Assembly: GCA_902493755.1 (NCBI GenBank)
Contig: CABURF010000001.1
Span: 1-33,101 of the forward strand
Reading direction: 5' to 3'
Length of the DNA stretch: 33,101 nt
Source: an uncultured Coriobacteriia bacterium
GTDB taxonomy: Bacteria > Actinomycetota > Coriobacteriia > Coriobacteriales > QAMH01
A model generated the notes under the pieces. The model worked only from the letters and a program-made list of their open reading frames with translations. It was not told where the DNA came from and searched no databases. The first letter of the stretch is position 1, and each line of letters starts with the position of its first letter. Both the position numbers and the translations under genes were made by a program. Below are positions 8,328 through 15,865 of the stretch, in pieces.

Positions 8328-9808
8328 TTAGCAACGCTCCTGGATGATCAATGTCAGCTGTTCGAGCTGGTCAAATAGTATCCGATTGTCTTTCTGGTCC
8401 CGCTCTATCTTGTTTACGCTGTGCATGACCGTCGTGTGGTCACGTCCCCCGAACTTCTTTCCGATTGACTCGAGGGACTCTTCCGTCATGTAACGGGAGA
8501 GGTAAATTGCGATATGGCGTGGGGTCGTGATGCCCTTGTAGCGCTTCGACGAAATCATGTCCTCGTGCGAAACCTTAAAGAAGCGCTCCACCTCGCTTTG
8601 GATGAGTGCGATGTCGATTTTCTTGTCCTGTATGGTCGGGAAGAAATCCTGGAGCAGTTCCTGGGCTTCCTCGATACTGATGCTGTTCTTCTTCAGCAAA
8701 GTCATGTTGCTCACGAGACGCGTGATGGCGCCTTCCATCTCTCTGATGTTTGAAGTCGCAACCTCTGCAAGGTATCCGAGCACGTCATCGGGGATATTTC
8801 CGTAGAAGCTCGTGTGTTGGTTCACGCGCGATAGGTAGTTTTTCAAGATGGCCAGGCGCGTCTCGTAGTCTGGTGGTTTGATGTCTGCGAGCAGACCCGA
8901 GATGAAGCGCGAACGCATGCGGTCGTCCATGTCGATGTCTTTTGGGGCGCGATCTGCAGAGAGCACGATTTGCTTGTTACGTTGAAGATGTTGAACAGCT
9001 GATTGATGGTTTCGTCCTTACCCTCGAGGTATTGGACGTCATCGACAAGCAAGATGTCTACCTGGTGATATTTGCTGTTGAAGGTCCCCCATTGGTTACG
9101 CTGCGTTGCCTCGACATAGTCGTTGAGGAACTTGTTAGCCGATACGTATCGCGTGGCCATACGCGGGAAGTTTTGCATCGCGTAGTTTGCGATTGCGACG
9201 AGCAAATGGGTCTTTCCCAAGCCCGAGTTCCCGTAGATGAAGAGCGGGTTATATGCGATTCCCGGTTGCTCTGCGACGGCGAGGGCAGCACCCCGGGCAA
9301 ACTCGTTTGATTTGCCCACGACGAAGGTGTCGAAGGTGCACTTTGAAAAGAGCGCCTCCTCCCCGCTTGTGGGGGATGAAGCATATTCTCCTCCCATACG
9401 CTCGGCTTCCTCGGCAGCGGGCATGGTTGAGGAGGGGGTATGGTTTGAAATACTCGATGGGTCGACGAATTGATTCATCCAGTCTGGTTCGGCTTGCTGC
9501 ACCGGCTCTTGTGTTGTTGTGACCTGCATGTTTGTTGCTTGTTGCTGGGGTACGTCTTTTTGCGTGTTGACGCCAAGCCCGATGCTTATTGGAGTGCCCG
9601 TGACCTGGAGAAGCTTTTCCTGCATTTCTCCAAGGTAGTTCTTCCTTACCCATGATTCGACGGGCGTACTCTCTGCAAGGAGAACGAATTGATCCCCAAA
9701 GACCCCAACGGGAGTAAGAAGATTCAGGAAGACGGTCTTTGGATCCTCTTCATCTGTATTTTCGAGAAGGAGGGCGAGTGTCTTGCTCCAGATTTCGTCT
9801 TTGTCCAT
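8328..9808 (-). pseudogene. dnaA: Chromosomal replication initiator DnaA, frameshifted as sequenced
   Basis: DnaA is the AAA+ protein that binds DnaA boxes and opens oriC. The first frame (from ATG 9808) encodes domain I, a Gln/Thr/Pro-rich linker (about 80-150), Walker A GNSGLGKT (193-200) and Walker B DILLVDD (251-257), then leaves the family sequence after QLFNIFN. The rest (NKQIVLSADRAPK onward, from 8978 to 8328) lies in another frame and includes the C-terminal DNA-binding signature GGRDHTTVMHSVNKI. Only two bases separate FN from NKQ where E. coli has five codons, implying a loss of about 13 nt. The gene is normally essential, so an assembly or sequencing error is the first explanation. 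The first frame would otherwise continue to an unrelated tail ending at 8843. The second part lacks a ribosome site. Confidence 0.9.
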
Positions 9809-9818
9809 CTCAAAAACC

Positions 9819-10571
9819 CTATCTGCTCAGGAATGCCAGGCCCTGGTTGGTCAGCATTCGCTTCTTTCCGCCCTCGGTCTTCTGAAGAAGGCCCATCTTC
9901 TCGAGCTTGTTAAGGGCGCGATGTCCTGTTGCGAGGCTTATATCGAGGTTCTGCTCGACTTCCGTCGGTCCGATGAGGCCCATTTCTTGGGCCAAGATAA
10001 GAATATTGTATTCTCGTTCTGAAAGGTCTTGGTCTATGTTCTTCTCCTGGCTTGGCATTTCGCGGTATACGACGGGAGTTGCCTGCGGAGTGCTTTTGTC
10101 GACTTGGATTGTGACAACGGTACCCTCTTTGATGTTGTCCTCGATGATAAGCCGTCCATTCGAAAAGCGCAGGTAATCCTTCACCGTTGGTAAACCCGAT
10201 CCGACTCCGCGTATATATTTGCGCATCTCCGTCGTCGCCGAGGTGAAACCAGGAAGCTGAGCATGCTGTTTGTCGGCAATGCCAGGTCCCTGATCGGTGA
10301 ATTTGATTGTGTTTCCATTATCGAGAATCGAGATGCAAGGATCGCGGAACTGCGCATGGATGAAGTTCTCGCAGACTTCCTTTATAACGGTATAGGGAAT
10401 TGAGCTCCCCTTTTGCTGGGCCAGCTCGTATGTCTTAGATGCGATTTCTTCAATGTATTGTGAGATATCTGTTGGCTGTATATCGATGACACGAGGTGCT
10501 GCAAGAAGATCATCGTATATTGCGATGCGCGTGGGGGTAAGCGCAGAGATGTCAGTTTCGAGGTTTCCCAT
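9819..10571 (-). CDS. GHKL ATPase with C-terminal winged helix, upstream of dnaA
   Basis: This 250-residue protein begins next to oriC and ends 10 nt before the dnaA start, so the two are surely co-transcribed. The N-terminal half has a complete GHKL ATP-binding site: N-box EVCEN (Glu65, Asn69), G1 box DQGPG (93-97), and G2 box GVGSGLP (122-128). It resembles SpoIIAB/RsbW anti-sigma kinases and histidine-kinase catalytic domains, but no phospho-acceptor histidine domain or membrane segment is visible. The C-terminal 70 residues (LSEREYNILILAQEMG, then a recognition-like SLATGHRALNKLEKMG) read as a MarR-like winged helix. The combination suggests a DNA-binding ATP-dependent switch acting on dnaA or oriC; this is inference. 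A weak AAGGA precedes the ATG. Confidence 0.8.
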   Translation of the reverse strand: MGNLETDISALTPTRIAIYDDLLAAPRVIDIQPTDISQYIEEIASKTYELAQQKGSSIPYTVIKEVCENFIHAQFRDPCISILDNGNTIKFTDQGPGIADKQHAQLPGFTSATTEMRKYIRGVGSGLPTVKDYLRFSNGRLIIEDNIKEGTVVTIQVDKSTPQATPVVYREMPSQEKNIDQDLSEREYNILILAQEMGLIGPTEVEQNLDISLATGHRALNKLEKMGLLQKTEGGKKRMLTNQGLAFLSR

Positions 10572-10599
10572 ATTTAGCTGTTCCTTTTCATCATTTATG

Positions 10600-11060
10600 G
10601 AAACCGGCAGTTATCCACAAACAAAACCACCATTGACAAGAGGTTAGAGTAGCAAATAACCGCACGAAACCAAATTTTTACCACACTAAATGAAAAACTC
10701 TTCACATAGTTTATCAGGTGTTTTCATAGTTATACACATTATTTTCCACCTATGTTGATAAATCAGGGAAAATTGAAAAAAGTAATGGTGAAAAATGAAT
10801 AAAAAGATGATGTCAAGTTGAAAAACGCAGTACAGAGAAAAAGAATCAATTAGTTTTACACGTACAGATGTTCTTTGATGTGGAAAACTTTTATCCCATT
10901 GAGGAAAGAAGATATTTGTTTCTGGAAAACGGTATGTAAAAAAGAAAAAAGGGAGGAAAAAGGCTAAAAGGATGGGGAAAACACTATATACCTGTGTAGA
11001 AATTAACCACTTATCCACAGTTTCAATAAAGACACGCGCAGAGAATGTGAATAACTTGGG
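10600..11060. other. oriC: Chromosomal replication origin (oriC)
   Basis: This gene-free, very AT-rich stretch lies between the minus-strand dnaA operon and plus-strand rpmH. Exact DnaA boxes (TTATNCACA or TTTTCCACA) are at 10611-10619 (+), 10730-10738 (+), 10879-10887 (-), 11011-11019 (+) and 11046-11054 (-). Near matches include TTTTCCACC at 10742-10750 and TTCTACACA on the minus strand near 10993-11001. The long A/T-rich stretch at 10750-10990 is the likely unwinding zone. Gene orientation diverges here. The open frame crossing 10686-11018 on the minus strand is not credible as a gene. Confidence 0.88.
10611..10639 (-). promoter_or_regulatory. Putative promoter of the GHKL gene-dnaA operon
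   Basis: On the minus strand, TTGTCA (10639-10634) and GGATAA (10616-10611) are separated by 17 nt and lie 40-70 nt before the GHKL gene. The -10 element is embedded in a perfect DnaA box, TTATCCACA at 10611-10619, which would allow DnaA to repress its own operon. The -10 match is only moderate. Confidence 0.4.
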
Positions 11061-11121
11061 AATAAACCAAAGTGCCTGTTCACGGAGATTTATAGTGATT
11101 GAATTGAGTCGTAAAAAATCC

Positions 11122-11151
11122 TTGACTCGCCATTCTTAACCATATTACAAT
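11122..11151 (+). promoter_or_regulatory. Promoter of rpmH
   Basis: TTGACT (11122-11127) and TACAAT (11146-11151) are separated by 18 nt and lie about 50 nt upstream of the rpmH start codon. It is the best sigma-70-type match in the origin region and probably drives the rpmH-rnpA-yidD-yidC-jag-rsmG series. Confidence 0.7.
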
Positions 11152-11201
11152 TTTGAAGCTTATCGAGAAGTATAAGGGAGTTTCCCTTAGGAGGAATTGT
11201 A

Positions 11202-11336
11202 ATGAAGCGTACATATCAGCCCAATAAACGTAAACGCGCAAAATGTCATGGTTTTCGCTCTCGTATGGCTACGCGTGGTGGTCGTAACGTTCTCAAGGCC
11301 CGTCGCGCAAAGGGCCGTAAGTGTCTGACGGTCTAG
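11202..11336 (+). CDS. rpmH: 50S ribosomal protein L34
   Basis: This 44-residue, strongly basic protein begins MKRTYQPNKRKR and ends GRKCLTV, the standard L34 pattern with the GFRSRMATRGGRNVLKARR core. L34 is a small component of the large ribosomal subunit. AGGAGG at 11189-11194 precedes the ATG by 7 nt. It is the first gene to the right of oriC and heads the conserved rpmH-rnpA-yidD-yidC order; rnpA starts 39 nt downstream. Confidence 0.97.
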   Translation: MKRTYQPNKRKRAKCHGFRSRMATRGGRNVLKARRAKGRKCLTV

Positions 11337-11375
11337 TACTGATTTCAGTCAGCTCATCTTGAGGACTGACGCCCA

Positions 11376-11714
11376 ATGAAGGGCACGATCAAGAGTAAAG
11401 AGGATGTGGAGCGTCTCTTCTCACGGGGGAGGCGCTCTACTTCGTCTTCTATGACAATTCTTGTTTGTGAGAATGAGACAGGAACTGTTGGCAGGTGTGC
11501 TTTTATAGCTGGCAAAAAGCTTGGTCCTGCCCCCTTCAGAAGCCGGTGTAAACGCGTTATGCGTGAGGTAGCCCGTAGTCTTGGTGCTCCATGGGAGGGA
11601 TTTGATGTTGCATTCCTTGCCAAAAAACCTGTCGCTTATAAAAACCACGAGGAGATAGTTGAACAGGCGAGAAAGGGCCTTCTCAAACTAGGGGTCATGG
11701 ATGAGTGCAGGTAA
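11376..11714 (+). CDS. rnpA: Ribonuclease P protein component
   Basis: This is the protein cofactor that assists the RNase P RNA in trimming the 5' leader of pre-tRNAs. The 112-residue product has the family's basic signature in GKKLGPAPFRSRCKRVMRE, where the usual RNR is RSR. Length is normal. I see no strong Shine-Dalgarno sequence before the ATG. The last 14 nt overlap the start of yidD in another frame, which suggests translational coupling. Confidence 0.93.
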   Translation: MKGTIKSKEDVERLFSRGRRSTSSSMTILVCENETGTVGRCAFIAGKKLGPAPFRSRCKRVMREVARSLGAPWEGFDVAFLAKKPVAYKNHEEIVEQARKGLLKLGVMDECR

Positions 11715-11949
11715 AGCCATACACTGCTTTGGTATGATTCCACGACGTGTGGCACTCGCTCTGGTGGGCTTTTACCGGAAATATATATCTCCGATGTTTC
11801 CTCCTTCCTGCCGGTACGTGCCTACCTGCTCCGAATACGCTATGATTGCACTTCAACGCTACGGTTTTATCAAGGGTTCATGGATGGCGATTAAAAGAAT
11901 CTGTCGCTGTCATCCTTGGCATCCAGGTGGATATGATCCGGTACCGTGA
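11701..11949 (+). CDS. yidD: Membrane protein insertion efficiency factor YidD
   Basis: This small protein assists YidC-dependent membrane insertion. The 82 residues contain an amphipathic N-terminal helix, FYRKYISPMFPPSCRYVPTC with the conserved SCRYxPTCSEYA cysteine pattern, and the C-terminal RCHPWHPGGYDPVP signature. The start overlaps rnpA by 14 nt, and yidC follows 34 nt later. Confidence 0.94.
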   Translation: MSAGKAIHCFGMIPRRVALALVGFYRKYISPMFPPSCRYVPTCSEYAMIALQRYGFIKGSWMAIKRICRCHPWHPGGYDPVP

Positions 11950-11983
11950 TTTGTGATTACTATCCGTCGAGAGGTTAGTATTT

Positions 11984-12754
11984 ATGTGGGATGGAATTCT
12001 TAACGGCTGTGCAGCCGCGCTCTACGAACTCGCCAAACTTGTGGGCGACTGGGGTCTTGCGATTATCATCGTAACTCTTATCATCCGTCTGCTTCTCTTC
12101 CCTATCCAGAGGAAGCAGCTCAAATCCAGTTTTCAAATGCAACAGGTACAGCCAAGAATGCAGGAGATTCAGACACTGTATGCTGGCGACCAGATTAAGA
12201 TTCAACAGGAGATGCAGAAGCTCTACCAGGAGACGGGGTTCAACCCTCTTGCTGGTTGCTTGCCGATGCTCATTCAGATGCCCATCTTCATCATCCTGTT
12301 CCAGGTGTTGCGCGACAAGATTGGACAGTATGCTGGCGGAGAGCTTTCCGTTAGTTTCTACAATATTCTGCCGAATCTAACTCAAACGGTACCTGATGCT
12401 TTTAATCAGGATATTGTTTACTCCATTCCATACATTGTCATGATGCTTTTGTTCATCGGCTTGTCCGTTACACCCATGATTTTGCAGATGAAGCAAAATC
12501 CTCAGAACAGAAGTCAAATGACCATGATGATGGGCATCATGGGTATTATGTTTACCTGGATGGCCTTTATTTCGCCTGCTGGCGTTATGCTGTATTGGGC
12601 ACTTTCTTCCGGATTTGCGCTCGCACAGCAGCTTATTACACAGCGTGTTCTCAAGAAAGAAGCTGCGGAAAAGGAAGAAGCAGCTCCCGCTAAGCCCATT
12701 AAAGTTAATGTAGAGCGTCGTGAAAAGAAAAAACGCCCTACTAAGAAACACTAA
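11984..12754 (+). CDS. yidC: Membrane protein insertase YidC
   Basis: YidC/Oxa1 inserts proteins into the cytoplasmic membrane, alone or with SecYEG. The 256-residue protein has the short Gram-positive form: a first core transmembrane segment with the conserved intramembrane Arg (TLIIRLLLFPIQRKQ), the cytoplasmic helical hairpin (MQQVQPRMQEIQ to KLYQETG), then FNPLAGCLPMLIQMPIFIILF and further hydrophobic segments, and a basic tail ending KKKRPTKKH. AGAGG precedes the ATG by 9 nt. The next gene, jag, starts 15 nt after the stop, the usual pairing. Confidence 0.95.
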   Translation: MWDGILNGCAAALYELAKLVGDWGLAIIIVTLIIRLLLFPIQRKQLKSSFQMQQVQPRMQEIQTLYAGDQIKIQQEMQKLYQETGFNPLAGCLPMLIQMPIFIILFQVLRDKIGQYAGGELSVSFYNILPNLTQTVPDAFNQDIVYSIPYIVMMLLFIGLSVTPMILQMKQNPQNRSQMTMMMGIMGIMFTWMAFISPAGVMLYWALSSGFALAQQLITQRVLKKEAAEKEEAAPAKPIKVNVERREKKKRPTKKH

Positions 12755-12769
12755 AGTAGAGGATGCACT

Positions 12770-13345
12770 ATGAGTGAGGAATTTGAGGTCGAAGAGGGGC
12801 TCGAAATTGAAGAGTCCGTCGATATTGATGATGAAGGCAATGTTGACGAGCACATCACTGAAGAAGCCGAAGTGCGCAGCGAAGAAGATCTTGATGAGGT
12901 CGCAGATACCGCAATAGAGGTTTTGCGCACGATTCTCGCCCACTTTGATGCCGAGGGAGCCGAGATCAACGAGTATGAGGGTGATGAGCAGGAAATCATC
13001 CTTGATGTTGTTGGTGGCGATCTTGCTATTCTCATTGGCAGAAGAGGTCATACGCTCGATGCCATCCAAACGCTTGTTTCCAATATAACCAACCGCAAGC
13101 TTGGTTATAGATATCCCATCACTATCGATATAGAGAGCTATAAGCATAGGCAGCGCCAAAAGATTGAATCTCTCGCGTATTCTGCTGCCTCACGTGCTGA
13201 TCGTCAGGATAGGGAAGTAAGTTTACGCCCCATGAATCCCTATGAGCGACGACTCGTGCACATGGCTCTTCGTGACGACGAGCGTGTTGAGACCTACTCT
13301 GTTGGGGAAGAGCCGAACAGGCACGTTGTTGTAGCTCCCGCATGA
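12770..13345 (+). CDS. jag: KH-R3H RNA-binding protein (Jag/KhpB/EloR)
   Basis: This protein binds single-stranded nucleic acid through a KH domain (GRRG loop at 90-93 in ILIGRRGHTLDAIQ) and an R3H domain (Arg160 and His164 in ERRLVHMAL). Homologues affect cell elongation and division in Gram-positive bacteria. The N-terminal 45 residues are almost all acidic, in place of the Jag_N domain found in many Firmicutes. Its position directly after yidC is conserved. Its stop overlaps the rsmG start (ATGA), so the two are translationally coupled. Confidence 0.92.
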   Translation: MSEEFEVEEGLEIEESVDIDDEGNVDEHITEEAEVRSEEDLDEVADTAIEVLRTILAHFDAEGAEINEYEGDEQEIILDVVGGDLAILIGRRGHTLDAIQTLVSNITNRKLGYRYPITIDIESYKHRQRQKIESLAYSAASRADRQDREVSLRPMNPYERRLVHMALRDDERVETYSVGEEPNRHVVVAPA

Positions 13346-14013
13346 TTTTCGATACGCTTGATATAGAAAAACAACAGCAGATACAAGCGTATCTCACATT
13401 AGTCATAGAAAAGAATAAAGAACTCAATCTGACAAGGATTGATACAGAAGAAAAGGGAATGCTTCTCCATATAGAAGATTCCCTTTCTTGTCTTGAGGAG
13501 TTTTCACATCAAGAGGGGAATTTCCTCGATATTGGCACAGGAGGGGGATTTCCAGGTGTTCCCCTGGCAATTGCAACAGGGCGAACAGGTGTTCTTATCG
13601 ATTCGGTACAGAAAAAAGCAAAAGCTGTGCAAGAGATGATTGATAAGCTTGATTTAGGTGATCAGATCAAAGCACGGGGCCTAAGGAGTGAAGATTTAGC
13701 TCGTGAGGTAGGGGAGCGCTTTACAACAGTGATTGCACGTGCTGTATCTTCTCTTCCTGTTGTAATGGAACTTGCGACACCTCTTTTGCTTCCGGGAGGG
13801 GAGCTCATAGCCCTTCGTGGAAAGGAAGAGGAACAAACTCCCGAGCAGCTCGAAGAGGTTGCAGAAAAGCTTGGTCTTGAACTTGTTTCGAAAAGGCATA
13901 TATATATTAGTGAGGTATACGAGAGGAACATATATGTATATAGGAAAACAAGACCAGCTCGTATTAAGTTGCCTCGAAGAAATGGCATAGCTCAAAAGAA
14001 ACCTCTTGGTTAA
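13342..14013 (+). CDS. rsmG: 16S rRNA (guanine527-N7)-methyltransferase RsmG
   Basis: RsmG (GidB) methylates G527 of 16S rRNA with SAM; loss gives low-level streptomycin resistance in other bacteria. The 223 residues contain the SAM-binding motif NFLDIGTGGGFPGVPLAIA and the N-terminal pattern NKELNLTRI. The tail is basic (KLPRRNGIAQKKPLG). The start codon overlaps the jag stop by 4 nt. The gene is clearly AT-richer than gyrA or dnaN, as are its neighbours. Two parS sites lie just past its stop. Confidence 0.95.
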   Translation: MIFDTLDIEKQQQIQAYLTLVIEKNKELNLTRIDTEEKGMLLHIEDSLSCLEEFSHQEGNFLDIGTGGGFPGVPLAIATGRTGVLIDSVQKKAKAVQEMIDKLDLGDQIKARGLRSEDLAREVGERFTTVIARAVSSLPVVMELATPLLLPGGELIALRGKEEEQTPEQLEEVAEKLGLELVSKRHIYISEVYERNIYVYRKTRPARIKLPRRNGIAQKKPLG

Positions 14014-14029
14014 GCTAGAACTCCTTCCA

Positions 14030-14045
14030 TGTTTCACGTGAAACA
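14030..14045. promoter_or_regulatory. parS: parS site 1
   Basis: TGTTTCACGTGAAACA is an exact match to the 16-bp ParB-binding palindrome. It lies 16 nt after rsmG and upstream of parA, where ParB would nucleate and spread by CTP-dependent clamping. Confidence 0.95.
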
Positions 14046-14066
14046 TTGACGTGATGTGATTCAATC

Positions 14067-14082
14067 TGTTTCACGTGAAACA
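14067..14082. promoter_or_regulatory. parS: parS site 2
   Basis: This is a second exact TGTTTCACGTGAAACA, with its centre 37 nt from that of site 1. Its position suggests it also lies in or near the parA promoter, so ParB binding may regulate parAB. Confidence 0.95.
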
Positions 14083-14095
14083 CAAGGAGGAAGTA

Positions 14096-14128
14096 GTGTA
14101 TATTAGATACAAGGTCAGTTTCCTTTAA
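14096..14128 (+). CDS. Possible 10-codon leader peptide before parA
   Basis: AAGGAGG (14084-14090) overlaps the edge of parS site 2 and stands 5 nt before a GTG that opens a 10-codon frame (MYIRYKVSFL) ending in TAA. It is the best ribosome site in this region, better than that of parA itself, and is not in frame with parA. It may be a leader peptide or a chance match. Confidence 0.2.
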   Translation: MYIRYKVSFL

Positions 14129-14160
14129 ATATCGATTGAAGATCTACAGAGAGGGACGAC

Positions 14161-14976
14161 GTGAATTTCAAAGAAGCAAAAAGAAAAGACGAATCAAAGG
14201 AACCGTTGGTTCTTGCTGTCATTAATCAAAAGGGCGGCGTTGGTAAATCAACTACCGCGGTAAACCTTGGCGCGGCATTGGGAGAGAAGAACTATAAGGT
14301 ACTTCTTGTTGACCTTGATGCACAGGGTAATGCCACAACAGGTGTTGGCTATGATAAGACTCAATGTGAGCTGAGTACATATAACTGCCTTGTAGATGAT
14401 AATGTTTCAACGAAAGATGCAGTTAGTGAAATTGATACCAAAAACATGTGGCTGCTTCCTGCAACGATTGATCTTGCTGGTGCAGAGACGAAGCTTGTCG
14501 ATGAAATTGCACGCGAATTTCGTTTAAATGATGCGCTTAATGAAATCAAGGATGATTTTGACTTCATTCTTGTCGATTGTCCCCCGTCTTTGGGTTTGTT
14601 AACAATAAATGCACTTGCGGCTGCAAACCAGCTCATCATTCCCATTCAGTGTGAGTTCTACGCACTCGAAGGTTTGTCAAAAATCATTGATTCAATGAAT
14701 ATGGTCAAAAAGCGCATTAATCCGAAACTTGATGTCTTTGGTGTAGTTATCACGATGTACGACAAGAGGACGACACTTTCCAAGGATGTTGCGAGCGAAG
14801 TTGAGAACGTGTTTGGAGACAAGGTCTTCAAAACACGTATTCCACGTACAGTACGCATTTCGGAGGCACCAAGTTACGGCGAGCCAATTACTGAGTACGA
14901 TTCAAGTGGCAAAGGTGCCGAGGCGTACAGAGACCTGGCAAAGGAAGTTGTTAAGCGTTACAAGAAACTCAGCTGA
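14161..14976 (+). CDS. parA: Chromosome partitioning ATPase ParA (Soj)
   Basis: ParA is a dimerising, DNA-binding ATPase that positions ParB-parS complexes and can influence DnaA. The 271-residue protein has the deviant Walker A motif KGGVGKST (24-31, with the signature first Lys), Walker B FDFILVDCPPSLG, and the C-terminal segment RTVRISEAPSYGEP typical of Soj. Translation starts at GTG, preceded by AGAGGGACGAC. It lies directly downstream of two parS sites and 14 nt before parB. Confidence 0.96.
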   Translation: MNFKEAKRKDESKEPLVLAVINQKGGVGKSTTAVNLGAALGEKNYKVLLVDLDAQGNATTGVGYDKTQCELSTYNCLVDDNVSTKDAVSEIDTKNMWLLPATIDLAGAETKLVDEIAREFRLNDALNEIKDDFDFILVDCPPSLGLLTINALAAANQLIIPIQCEFYALEGLSKIIDSMNMVKKRINPKLDVFGVVITMYDKRTTLSKDVASEVENVFGDKVFKTRIPRTVRISEAPSYGEPITEYDSSGKGAEAYRDLAKEVVKRYKKLS

Positions 14977-14990
14977 AACGGAGGACGCTC

Positions 14991-15851
14991 ATGGCTACGA
15001 AAAAAGGCGGACTTGGAAAGGGTCTAAGCGCACTCATTGCAGATGCGTCAATAGAGTCTGGAAGTGGAAGCGAAAGTGAAAATACACAAGAAGAGCTTCT
15101 GATAACGCAGATTCAACCGAATCCTGATCAACCGCGTAAGGTCTTTGACGAAGAAGAGCTTGCAAACCTTGCAGACTCCATTCGTAAAGAGGGTCTTTTA
15201 CAGGCGATTATCGTACGTCCTAAAGATGGTATGTATCAGATTGTTGCAGGTGAAAGACGTTGGCAGGCGAGTAAAATAGCCGGTCTCGAGTCTGTTCCCG
15301 TACACATTATCGAAATGGACGATGAGCAGGCTCTTAGAATTGCTCTTGTCGAGAACCTTCAACGTTCCGACCTGAACGCAATAGAAGAGGCTCGTGGATA
15401 CAAGGACTTGATGGCACGAGGCGGTCTGACGCAAGCAGAACTTGCCGCTGCGGTATCAAAATCGCGCTCTGCCGTTGCAAATTCGCTTCGACTTCTCGAT
15501 TTGCCGCAGCAAATCCAGGATTATGTATATGATGGTGCCCTTACCGCCGGTCATGCGCGCGCCATTCTCTCCATTCCCGAAGAGGAGAAGCGCACGAATC
15601 TTGCAGATAAGATCATTGCCGAGCATTTGACCGTGCGAGACGCCGAGAACATCGCTCGTCTTGTTGCTTCTGGTACGAGCGAGCGTGCAAAACGTGTCCC
15701 GTTGCCGCGTACATACAAGCTTGTCGCGAAGGAACTGCGCCACGAGCTTGATACGCAAGTGCGCATCAAGTCCTCACGGGGCAAGAACAAGATTGAGATC
15801 GAATTTAAAGACGAAGATGACTTGCAGAGGATCTTCAACCTGATTCGGTAA
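14991..15851 (+). CDS. parB: Chromosome partitioning protein ParB (Spo0J)
   Basis: ParB is the CTP-dependent clamp that loads at parS and spreads. The 286 residues show the ParA-stimulating N-terminal motif KGGLGKGLSALI (5-16), the CTP-binding motifs GERRW (87-91) and ENLQRSDLN (121-129), a helix-turn-helix (about 146-170, GLTQAELAAAVSKSRSAVAN), and a C-terminal dimerisation domain. Spacing of 14 nt from parA implies one transcript; CGGAGGACGCTC precedes the ATG. Its targets are the parS sites at 14030 and 14067 and probably 29315. It converges on rlmN with a 14-nt gap. Confidence 0.96.
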   Translation: MATKKGGLGKGLSALIADASIESGSGSESENTQEELLITQIQPNPDQPRKVFDEEELANLADSIRKEGLLQAIIVRPKDGMYQIVAGERRWQASKIAGLESVPVHIIEMDDEQALRIALVENLQRSDLNAIEEARGYKDLMARGGLTQAELAAAVSKSRSAVANSLRLLDLPQQIQDYVYDGALTAGHARAILSIPEEEKRTNLADKIIAEHLTVRDAENIARLVASGTSERAKRVPLPRTYKLVAKELRHELDTQVRIKSSRGKNKIEIEFKDEDDLQRIFNLIR

Positions 15852-15865
15852 ACACCGAAGACATA

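Noticed and set aside
10686..11018. Minus-strand open frame of 110 codons within oriC
   Set aside because: The product is Phe/Tyr/Ile-rich from AT-rich DNA, covers three DnaA boxes, and has no ribosome site or recognisable motif.
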